Assembly: GCA_017694135.1 (NCBI GenBank)
Contig: JADING010000070.1
Coordinates: 1-12,480 of the forward strand
DNA length: 12,480 nucleotides
Direction of reading: 5' to 3'
From: Candidatus Scatoplasma merdavium
GTDB taxonomy: Bacteria; Bacillota_I; Bacilli_A; RFN20; CAG-288
Shown here piece after piece: positions 6,922 to 12,480 of this stretch (its first letter is position 1; every line of letters starts with the position of its first letter). A program made the translations under genes and the position numbers. Under the pieces are notes generated by a model. The model saw only the letters and a program-made list of their open reading frames with translations, searched no databases and was not told the origin of the DNA.

Positions 6922-6992
6922 TTTATTAACATAACTTTTATTATTTGCTTTTTAGTATACTAAAATTTCCAAATTTTGCTTTAGTTAATAAA
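6922..6992. repeat. Nested inverted repeats upstream of the secreted protease-like gene
   Basis: Two perfect dyads share almost the same centre: outer arms TTTATTAAC (6922-6930) and GTTAATAAA (6984-6992), and an inner 16-bp palindrome TTTTAGTATACTAAAA (6950-6965). The inner one contains TATACT (6956-6961), a good -10 hexamer for the plus-strand gene at 7025, but no good -35 is visible. It could be a regulator site overlapping the promoter. The region is very AT-rich, so chance symmetry is possible. Confidence 0.45.
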
Positions 6993-7024
6993 ACAAGTTA
7001 TTCTTTTACTAGAGGTATATAATT

Positions 7025-8902
7025 ATGAAAATCACTAAGTCGCTTTGTTTATTAGTACTTGGTCTATCTTTATTTATTCCGGAAAAAAATGTTTCTTATT
7101 CTCGATTATCGAAAGTCGGATATAAAAATAAAATTTCTTATGTTGAATCGAACTTTGCAGAGATATCAAATTATTTAATATGTTTTGTTGAAAATAAGTC
7201 ATCAAACAATTTACTTGATATACCTCAATCAAAATATGAGGAAGGAGTTTCGCCTATTATATACACACCTTCATATTGGGGAAATCAACGTTTTGTTTTT
7301 TGTAAGGAGAATGAAGATTATTTTACTATTAGGCCATTATATAATATGAAATTAGCTTTATATTGTGATAGTGCATATAGTCAAGCATCTAATGGATTGA
7401 GTTATCATAAAATTAAATTAAAGACTACTGATGATTCAAATGATTATATTAATAGTAAATTTAAAATCGAAATTGTAACTGATGGTGTTAGAATCAAAGC
7501 TTTTGATGGAAACTATGTAACTGTAATACCTACTCAAAATGGCACTGTTATTGGTACATACGATAAAGCAGTTTCTGATTCCATAATTACTTTTAATTCT
7601 GAAAGCCAATGGAGACTATCTCAAACTGATTCTGTCTTACCATATGAACAGTATTCTTTTGAATACACCCCATATTCATCACAGAGTTTTAATTTTAGAG
7701 CTCCTGTTACAGGTGAGTATAGAATTTACACTGATACTAGTGCAACATTAGATATATATAGTACAAATAATACTTTATCAAATATTTCATCAAGAAGTTT
7801 GGATACAGAGCAATATATAGATGTTAGTTTACAAAATGACATTGATTATATAATTAAATTAAGAAATAATTTGAATATCAAACGATTAGGTTCCCTTTAT
7901 ATACTACCTAAAAAAACTGCATTTTTATATGGCTTATGTGATTATGGACAATCAAATTCTGATCGAATTGCTTCGAAATATGCCGCGAAAAATATTTTTG
8001 AAAACTATGGAATTTACGCTACTGTTTTTGAAAATCGTGCTAAAGAATATGTTTTAGAAAAAATGTTTGATACTGAAAGCTTATTAAATTCAGATTATGT
8101 AATATATGGTAGTCATGGTTCGCCTGGTTCAGTAATGACATATGATGGGTTAATACAAGACTCTAGTATTAGTTTTAGAGATTTACCTAATATGGATAAT
8201 GTAGAGTTAGCCTGCTGGTTTGCTTGTGATAGTGCTACTTCTTTTTTTGATGGGATTTCTACTTCTAGCATGGTTGAACAAAGCGTAATTAATGGTGCAA
8301 AGTGTTCAATTGGATTTGATAATTCTGTATTAACTGATTATAACAACAAATTTTCTAAAAATATTGCGAAAGCAGTTGTTGAAAATCCCCTTGCTTCTCC
8401 AATGGAAATTGCACACATAGCATATAAGCAAACTAATTCGGAAGATTTACTCGGACATATTTTTAGTTCTGGAGCATGTAAAATGTATTACCGAGATAAT
8501 GATGACCAAATTCAAACTATCTTTTTAAAGCAAATAGATAGAAATAGCAGGTATTATATTGACTTAACTAATAATCAAGTAATAACAGAAAAAGAAAATT
8601 TATTTAATAAAAAATTTAGATTTAAATACAAACATGTTTTCACTAATTTACTTGTTGATAGTCAAGCAGCTATTTCAACTGAGAAAATATCTCTGATTAA
8701 ACATATTTCAGATTTAGAAAATCTTGAGAAGAAATCTAATCAAATTATTTTTGTTCATTTTGACAAGGTGGGTAATGTGAAAATAATTAAAGCAACATTG
8801 CTGGATAATGGTTATGAAGTAGATATTAGGAATTGCAAAACAGGTGAAGTTATAACTTATGATGAGTTTCAAGTTTTAAGTAATGATTTTATTGAAATGT
8901 GA
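7025..8902 (+). CDS. Secreted caspase/CHAT-like (clan CD) protein with ricin-like N-terminus
   Basis: The gene encodes 625 residues. An export signal (about 1-20, LCLLVLGLSLFIP core) is followed by a region (about 48-200) with repeats such as QRFVF..YFTIRP and KFKIEIV..VRIKAFDGNYVTV that resemble a ricin-type beta-trefoil. A beta-rich stretch follows (about 205-295), possibly a PPC-like sandwich. At about 298-475 is a caspase-haemoglobinase-like fold: YVIYGSHGSPGS with H364, then the strand VELAC with C397 (C401 is an alternative nucleophile), then SMVEQSVINGAKCSIGF as in CHAT domains. The last 150 residues are unassigned. The dyad fits clan CD cysteine peptidases, acting outside the cell if exported. 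AGAGGT at 7011-7016 sets the ATG. The gene is much more AT-rich than its neighbours, suggesting transfer. Catalytic activity and the substrate are inference. Confidence 0.75.
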   Translation: MKITKSLCLLVLGLSLFIPEKNVSYSRLSKVGYKNKISYVESNFAEISNYLICFVENKSSNNLLDIPQSKYEEGVSPIIYTPSYWGNQRFVFCKENEDYFTIRPLYNMKLALYCDSAYSQASNGLSYHKIKLKTTDDSNDYINSKFKIEIVTDGVRIKAFDGNYVTVIPTQNGTVIGTYDKAVSDSIITFNSESQWRLSQTDSVLPYEQYSFEYTPYSSQSFNFRAPVTGEYRIYTDTSATLDIYSTNNTLSNISSRSLDTEQYIDVSLQNDIDYIIKLRNNLNIKRLGSLYILPKKTAFLYGLCDYGQSNSDRIASKYAAKNIFENYGIYATVFENRAKEYVLEKMFDTESLLNSDYVIYGSHGSPGSVMTYDGLIQDSSISFRDLPNMDNVELACWFACDSATSFFDGISTSSMVEQSVINGAKCSIGFDNSVLTDYNNKFSKNIAKAVVENPLASPMEIAHIAYKQTNSEDLLGHIFSSGACKMYYRDNDDQIQTIFLKQIDRNSRYYIDLTNNQVITEKENLFNKKFRFKYKHVFTNLLVDSQAAISTEKISLIKHISDLENLEKKSNQIIFVHFDKVGNVKIIKATLLDNGYEVDIRNCKTGEVITYDEFQVLSNDFIEM

Positions 8903-8912
8903 GGTAAATCAT

Positions 8913-9524
8913 ATGAAAAGTTTAGTTCAAAAAATTTCGTTAATAATCGCTTCAGCAATCTATCTTGTTTTTTCTTTGGTGTTTGTCTTTCTTTTTAATA
9001 CCGCAGTATATGAAATTAACTTGATTGAATTAAGTTTAGGAATAAGTGCAATAAGTGTGGCCTTGTCTTTAAAATCAGTGCCTTTTAAGAAAAATTATAC
9101 TTTGTATTTAGCAGTTACATCCGCTTTGATTTCTCTAGCGTTATCTATCTATTTAAGAGTCGCAGATACTAATCTCAATATAACTAGATCATCTATTAGT
9201 TTCATTTTAGTCTCTGTTATACTCTTGCTTATTGAAGCGTACCAAGTTGGAAGTGCAATCTATCTTACTTTTAAAGACATGAAAGAAAAAACTGACAGGG
9301 AAGATAACAAGCTTTTTATGGTCGCAGTATTTGCTCAAATTGCTGTTTCTTTAATCGCTATTCTTGACTGTTGGTTAGCCCCATCAGAAATTTATTATTA
9401 TTTGATTATTCTTTTCGTGACTTCTTTAGAAGTTGTCGCTAGCAACATGTTTAAAAAGGGAATGTGGATTAGATTTATCGCTGGCTTTAATGCTGCAGTT
9501 TCTTTAATATTTGCAATTCTTTGA
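8913..9524 (+). CDS. Multi-pass membrane protein, possibly frameshifted at its C-terminus
   Basis: I do not recognise a family. The 203 residues hold about seven hydrophobic segments (roughly 8-29, 38-54, 63-81, 95-120, 144-163, 169-187, 184-203) with one charged loop at about 131-142 (KDMKEKTDREDNK). The start is the ATG at 8913, since TGAGGT overlaps the preceding stop codon 7 bases upstream; an earlier ATG at 8883 lies inside the protease-like gene. The two genes are 10 bases apart, so they are probably co-transcribed. The protein stops immediately after a hydrophobic segment, and the coding signal continues one frame over (next entry), so it may have lost its last helix and tail. Base composition is closer to the core genes than to the upstream gene. 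Confidence 0.7.
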   Translation: MKSLVQKISLIIASAIYLVFSLVFVFLFNTAVYEINLIELSLGISAISVALSLKSVPFKKNYTLYLAVTSALISLALSIYLRVADTNLNITRSSISFILVSVILLLIEAYQVGSAIYLTFKDMKEKTDREDNKLFMVAVFAQIAVSLIAILDCWLAPSEIYYYLIILFVTSLEVVASNMFKKGMWIRFIAGFNAAVSLIFAIL

Positions 9525-9688
9525 TTGTCAATGAATATTCTCACGGTATTTCTTCAGGATTTTCAACTTTCTTGCTTATCGTTTTGATTTTTGCTGGTAT
9601 TTTAAGCCTAGTCTTGATTCCTGCTATAGACATCAATTATTCAAAGCTTGAAGAAGAGAAAATTATTGAAAGATACAAGGAAAATTAA
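9521..9688 (+). pseudogene. Out-of-frame continuation of the membrane protein (or small overlapping gene)
   Basis: From 9521 to TAA (9686-9688) an open frame encodes 55 residues: a short polar loop (IVNEYSHGISSG), a strong membrane helix (about 15-35) and a charged cytoplasmic-type tail (SKLEEEKIIERYKEN). This is the end expected of the upstream membrane protein. One added T in the CTTTG at 9519-9523 would fuse both frames without interruption. The alternative is a separate small protein starting at TTG (9521-9523), which overlaps the upstream TGA as TTGA, but there is no ribosome binding site. A lost base or sequencing error is the simplest reading; a -1 frameshift is possible, though no classical slippery heptamer is present. 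Confidence 0.5.
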
Positions 9689-9700
9689 GTCCGATCTTCT

Positions 9701-10366
9701 TTAAGCGTATTTTAAAAGCAAGCGATAGCTTGTTGAATTGTCCGATTGACTTATATTTTTATTGGTAAAAGCGCGCTCTCTTTTAGAAATTAGTTTTAAC
9801 TTGCAATTTTCTAAAGAGTAAATTTCATCAGAATATTTTTTGGCTAAATTGATATCGTGACTGGCAATAATAATAAGCCGAGATTCCGCTTCTTTTTGTA
9901 AAATAGAAAAGACTAATTCACCAGTCTTTTCATCTAAATTCGCGCTCGGTTCATCAAAAAGAAGGACTTTAGAATCACTTAAAAGAGTTCTGATAATTGT
10001 AACTCTTATCTGTTCGCCTTTTGATAGTTCTTTAACTGTTTTCTTTTTAAGTTTATCAAGTTTAAAAAGTGTGAGATATTCCTGAATTTTCTCAGTATTT
10101 TTTGAAAATAAAGCTAGATTATCCAAAACGGAAAGAATATTGATATTTAAGTCTTCCGAAGTGCAATAAGTAACATCTTCTGTATTTTCAATTTCGCCTT
10201 CGCTAGGTTCAATAAGGTCCGCGATAATATTCAAAAGAGTGGTCTTTCCGGAACCGGAAGGACCACATAAAGAAACTAAGCCATTGTTAGGAAATGAAAG
10301 AGAGATATCCTTAAGAATAACTTCATCTCCATCTTGATAAGTAAATGATAAGTTAGATAGTTTCAT
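9701..10366 (-). CDS. Orphan ABC ATPase, probable truncated ATPase-FtsX type transporter
   Basis: This 221-residue ATPase is of the LolD/MacB/FtsE type: A-loop Y10, Walker A GPSGSGKTT (35-43), signature LSKGEQ (114-119), Walker B with D138-E139 and H-loop H170 are all present. Aligning the segment before VLDNL puts Ser70 where the Q-loop Gln belongs, which is unusual. No permease gene follows. The C-terminus after about residue 190 (ISKRERAFTNKN, then SYRLLLKYA) looks like the linker leading into the FtsX-type membrane domain of Firmicutes fusions, cut at TAA (9703-9701); that similarity is from memory. The start lies one base after the preceding stop codon with no ribosome binding site, implying coupled translation. 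It may be a remnant, or it may serve a membrane partner such as the facing gene at 8913. Confidence 0.8.
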   Translation of the reverse strand: MKLSNLSFTYQDGDEVILKDISLSFPNNGLVSLCGPSGSGKTTLLNIIADLIEPSEGEIENTEDVTYCTSEDLNINILSVLDNLALFSKNTEKIQEYLTLFKLDKLKKKTVKELSKGEQIRVTIIRTLLSDSKVLLFDEPSANLDEKTGELVFSILQKEAESRLIIIASHDINLAKKYSDEIYSLENCKLKLISKRERAFTNKNISQSDNSTSYRLLLKYA

Positions 10367-10367
10367 A

Positions 10368-10586
10368 TTATTTTAAATAGTAGTAACTAGTTAAATCTGT
10401 GGCTGTGGCTTGTTTAACAGCATATTGTGCTTTTGCGTTTTCGGTAGTTAGCTGTGAAGAGTTAGCGGGTTCTATTTTTTGCTTTACTTGAACTTTATCT
10501 TGAAAATTGTAATCGTTCAAACTGGTATTGCTACTAAGTAGCAATAAAGATAATAGGAATAGCGAAATTTTCTTTACTTTTCGCAT
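10368..10586 (-). CDS. Small secreted protein of unknown function
   Basis: The 72 residues begin with a textbook signal peptide: basic MRKVKK, then a hydrophobic core (about 8-18, LFLLSLLLLSS). No lipobox Cys is present. The mature part of about 50 residues is polar, free of Cys, and rich in Gln, Lys, Thr, Ala and Ser, ending YYYLK. A sigma-A promoter stands directly upstream and a weak GGGGAA site precedes the ATG by 7 bases. The stop codon is one base before the ABC ATPase start, so both are expressed together. It could be a secreted peptide handled by the transporter or a remnant of a larger exported protein; the sequence does not decide between these. Confidence 0.6.
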   Translation of the reverse strand: MRKVKKISLFLLSLLLLSSNTSLNDYNFQDKVQVKQKIEPANSSQLTTENAKAQYAVKQATATDLTSYYYLK

Positions 10587-10607
10587 ATTTATTCCCCATT
10601 TATATAA

Positions 10608-10635
10608 ACTATAGTGTCATATTTTCAGCTGTCAA
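10608..10635 (-). promoter_or_regulatory. Promoter of the small secreted protein and ABC ATPase
   Basis: On the minus strand a perfect TTGACA (10635-10630), a 16-base spacer and TATAGT (10613-10608, five of six) make a good sigma-A promoter. Transcription would start near 10601, leaving a short leader before the ATG at 10586. This supports the small gene being expressed. Confidence 0.75.
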
Positions 10636-10668
10636 TGTGAATTTATGTATAAATTAAGTTTTGCATAA

Positions 10669-10697
10669 TTAACCTTCTTTCCGTAATAAGGTATGAT
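10669..10697 (+). promoter_or_regulatory. Candidate promoter of the dCMP deaminase operon
   Basis: TTAACC (10669-10674), a 17-base spacer and TATGAT (10692-10697, five of six) fit a sigma-A promoter with a start near 10704. That would place the ribosome binding site at 10708-10714 almost at the 5' end. An alternative pair TTGCAT (10661)/TAATAA (10684) matches less well. Confidence 0.45.
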
Positions 10698-10722
10698 TAA
10701 TATTGCGAGAGGGGAATACAGT

Positions 10723-11190
10723 ATGGAAAACGATCATATCACTTGGGAAGAATATTTTATGGGTATAGCTTGCATGTCGGCTTTGCGCTCGAAGGATCCG
10801 TGCTCTAAAGTCGGAGCGTGTATCGTTAAAGATAAACGCATTTTGTCTTTAGGCTATAACGGAATGCCTAGAGGATGTGAGGATAATGTTATGCCTTGGG
10901 GCAAGACTGATAGCGATCCTTTGAATACTAAGTATCCTTACGTGGTTCACGCCGAATTAAATGCTATCTTAAATGCTAATAAGGATTTGACAGGTTCCAC
11001 GCTATATGTCACTATGTTTCCTTGTAACGAGTGCGCGAAAGCTGTTATTCAGTCAGGAATAAAGGAAGTTGTTTATCTTTCTGATAAACACATGGATGAA
11101 AACTCCGGTAAGGCATCCTTAAGAATGTTTAATTTAGCCGGTATTAAAGTTCGCCACTTTGAAGAGAGGGTTTTAAATATCACCTACTAA
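10723..11190 (+). CDS. comEB: dCMP deaminase (ComEB-like)
   Basis: This zinc-dependent deaminase converts dCMP to dUMP, feeding dTTP synthesis in the cytosol. The 155 residues carry the complete cytidine/deoxycytidylate deaminase site: H77-A-E79 (zinc ligand and proton-shuttling Glu) and P100-C101-N-E-C104 (zinc ligands). DPCSKVGACIV and GYNGMPRGC are typical of the dCMP branch, known as ComEB in competence operons, though no other com gene is visible here. The start is the ATG at 10723, because AGAGGGG lies 8 bases upstream; an ATG at 10693 has its purine stretch too close. First gene of a compact operon with a small membrane protein and ecfA1-ecfA2. It is also divergent from the small secreted protein gene. 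Confidence 0.93.
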   Translation: MENDHITWEEYFMGIACMSALRSKDPCSKVGACIVKDKRILSLGYNGMPRGCEDNVMPWGKTDSDPLNTKYPYVVHAELNAILNANKDLTGSTLYVTMFPCNECAKAVIQSGIKEVVYLSDKHMDENSGKASLRMFNLAGIKVRHFEERVLNITY

Positions 11191-11191
11191 A

Positions 11192-11452
11192 ATGAAAAAA
11201 GAACGTTTGAAATATTATTTGCGCGGTACCGGTATTCTCTTGCTTTGCCTTTTAGTAGTTTTTATTTCTCTTTTAGGTATTGCGCTGAATGGGAGCGAGA
11301 CGCAGAAAAACATCACTTTGATTTGTTTTGGATGTTTTTCTGGTGTAGTATTAATCGGTTATTGGATATACGCTTTTATTTACGAAAAGCGAAAGAAAGA
11401 AAAAAGGAACTCCAATTTTGACTTTGGAAAAGAGAAAGAGAAGGATGAGTAA
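11192..11452 (+). CDS. Small two-helix membrane protein of unknown function
   Basis: The 86 residues include a basic N-terminus (MKKERLKYYLR), two membrane helices (about 13-31 and 43-64) and a highly charged tail of about 20 residues (KRKKEKRN, then KEKEKDE). No family is recognised. It starts one base after the dCMP deaminase stop and overlaps ecfA1 by 8 bases (ATGAGTAA). There is no clear ribosome binding site, so coupled translation is likely. Embedding between two conserved genes suggests a real, co-regulated protein. The positive-inside rule puts both ends in the cytoplasm. Confidence 0.75.
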   Translation: MKKERLKYYLRGTGILLLCLLVVFISLLGIALNGSETQKNITLICFGCFSGVVLIGYWIYAFIYEKRKKEKRNSNFDFGKEKEKDE

Positions 11453-12278
11453 GGAACTACCTAGTACCGTTGTTGAATTTAAAAATGTCACTTTCCGCTA
11501 TGAAGAAGAAGCTTATGCGGTAAAAGACGTTTCTTTTAGCATTAAAGAAGGCGAATACTGCTGCCTTATAGGTCATAACGGTTCAGGTAAGTCGACTATC
11601 GCTAAACTTATTATTGGTATTTTAGTTCAGGAAGAAGGGGAAATATATCTTTTTAACGAAGAGCTTACGGATGATAGTTTAGATAAATTGCGCAAGCCTT
11701 TCGGTATTGTTTTTCAGAACCCCGACAATCAGTTTATCGGCAATATAGTTCGCGATGATATTGCTTTTGGATTAGAGAACGACTGTTTTCCAGAAGACAA
11801 GATGGAAGAACAGGTCGATAAGTACGCCGAGCTTGTAGGAATGAAAGACTACTTAGATAAAGAGCCATCAAATCTATCTGGAGGGCAAAAGCAGAGAGTT
11901 GCTATCGCTGGAGCTTTAGCGAGAAACCCTAAGGTTTTAATTTTAGATGAAGCGACTTCGATGCTCGATCCTAAAGGAAAGAGAGAAATAATGGAACTGA
12001 TCTTTGAAACTAAGAAAAACAACCCAAATTTAACCATTATTTCTATTACCCACGACATTCAAGAGGCTTATCAAGCCGATAGAGTAATTGTTTTAGACTC
12101 CTCAAAGCTCGTGATGGATGACACCCCTTTGAATGTGTTTTCTAACCGGGAGAAGCTGTTATCTATGCACTTGGATATACCGTTTTATCTAGAACTTTCT
12201 AATAAGTTAATGGAAAGAAAGCTCATCGATAAGCCCGTAAATAGCTTAAAAGAGCTCGAGGAGAAAATATGCGAATAA
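11445..12278 (+). CDS. ecfA1: Energy-coupling factor transporter ATPase EcfA1
   Basis: EcfA1 pairs with EcfA2 on the membrane protein EcfT to drive vitamin and metal uptake through exchangeable S-components. In 277 residues it has Walker A GHNGSGKST (43-51), Q-loop Q91 in FQNPDNQF (a segment diagnostic of the EcfA/CbiO family), LSGGQ (144-148), Walker B D168-E169 and H203. The C-terminal extension (about 240-277) is normal for EcfA1. The ATG at 11445 gives the usual family N-terminus. A TTG at 11418 with AAAAAGGA at 11401-11408 would add nine basic residues and cannot be excluded. It overlaps the upstream gene by 8 bases and ecfA2 by 10. Confidence 0.95.
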   Translation: MSKELPSTVVEFKNVTFRYEEEAYAVKDVSFSIKEGEYCCLIGHNGSGKSTIAKLIIGILVQEEGEIYLFNEELTDDSLDKLRKPFGIVFQNPDNQFIGNIVRDDIAFGLENDCFPEDKMEEQVDKYAELVGMKDYLDKEPSNLSGGQKQRVAIAGALARNPKVLILDEATSMLDPKGKREIMELIFETKKNNPNLTIISITHDIQEAYQADRVIVLDSSKLVMDDTPLNVFSNREKLLSMHLDIPFYLELSNKLMERKLIDKPVNSLKELEEKICE

Positions 12279-12480
12279 ATTTTGATGATGTCTTTTATAC
12301 TTACTCGGAAAAATCTCCTTTAGCATCTGCAGCTTTAAAGGGAATCAATATCGATTTAGATGGACATTTTTTCATTTCTTTAATCGGTCAAACCGGTTCG
12401 GGAAAATCGACTTTTACTCAGCTTGTCAACGGCTTATTAGTACCTAGTAAGGGAAAAGTTACTATCGATCAGTACTCGGT
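12269..12480 (+). CDS. ecfA2: Energy-coupling factor transporter ATPase EcfA2 (partial)
   Basis: The first 70 codons of a second ECF ATPase run off the window. The start reads MRINFDDVFYTYSEKSPL, followed by Walker A GQTGSGKST (40-48) and LVNGLLVPSKGKV. GAGGAG at 12258-12263 is 5 bases upstream of the ATG, and the first 10 bases overlap the end of ecfA1. EcfA2 is distinguished from EcfA1 by the PL-A-ALKG segment and the GQTGSGKST P-loop, both common in EcfA2 proteins. ecfT would be expected next, outside the window. Confidence 0.93.
   Translation, partial: MRINFDDVFYTYSEKSPLASAALKGINIDLDGHFFISLIGQTGSGKSTFTQLVNGLLVPSKGKVTIDQYS

Noticed and set aside
8900..9524. TGA read as Trp (Mycoplasma-type code)
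   Set aside because: Trp is encoded by TGG throughout, and reading TGA at 8900 or 9522 as sense leads only to short meaningless extensions.
9516..9536. CTT TGA at 9519-9524 resembles the RF2 programmed +1 frameshift site
   Set aside because: Shifting +1 gives GAT TGT CAA TGA, closing after three codons. The useful frame is -1, and there is no upstream Shine-Dalgarno stimulator.
9719..9732. Hairpin CAAGC-GATA-GCTTG as a terminator between convergent genes
   Set aside because: It lies inside the ABC ATPase coding sequence, has only 5 strong pairs, and no T tract follows on either strand.
11849..12058. Minus-strand open frame inside ecfA1
   Set aside because: It is the complement of the conserved LSGGQ-Walker B region of a clear gene.
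1..12480. CRISPR array, tRNA, rRNA, insertion sequence or attachment site
   Set aside because: No regularly spaced repeats, cloverleaf, transposase or flanking direct repeats around the accessory block were seen by eye.

Overview
The window looks like chromosomal DNA from a low-GC Gram-positive bacterium of the Bacillota, probably one of the uncultured gut Bacilli lineages near the Erysipelotrichia/RF39/RFN20 groups. The evidence is strong AGGAGG ribosome binding sites, sigma-A type promoters, a Firmicutes-style leader before infC-rpmI-rplT, ECF transporter ATPases, and a lipoprotein with a Ser-rich linker. TGG is used for Trp and TGA acts as a stop, so the standard bacterial code applies. 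The taxonomic guess is tentative.

Left block (1-6793, nearly all on the minus strand). A plus-strand gene ends at 87. It meets a minus-strand secreted lipoprotein with a ComEC-like metallo-beta-lactamase domain. Next comes the translation operon infC-rpmI-rplT, with its own sigma-A promoter, a structured leader carrying an attenuator, and a terminator. infC starts at a rare ATT codon, 40 codons upstream of the first in-frame ATG. Further right is an operon of a MarR regulator and two half-ABC exporters. The two ABC subunits form a predicted heterodimer with one degenerate ATP site, and a 16-bp palindrome in the marR 5' region is the likely operator.

Middle block (about 6900-10650, accessory). 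A divergent intergenic region leads into a very AT-rich plus-strand gene for a 625-residue secreted protein. It has a ricin-like N-terminal region, a beta-rich region and a caspase/CHAT-like (clan CD) domain with His-Gly and Cys motifs. A multi-pass membrane protein follows, whose reading frame seems to continue one frame over after its stop codon. Facing it on the minus strand are a 72-residue signal-peptide protein and a short ABC ATPase that looks like the cut-off N-terminal half of an ATPase-FtsX fusion. This is the least ordinary part of the window.

Right block (10669-12480, plus strand). A dCMP deaminase, a small two-helix membrane protein, ecfA1 and the start of ecfA2 form a tightly packed operon. 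It supplies pyrimidine deoxynucleotide metabolism and the ATPase pair of an energy-coupling-factor vitamin transporter.
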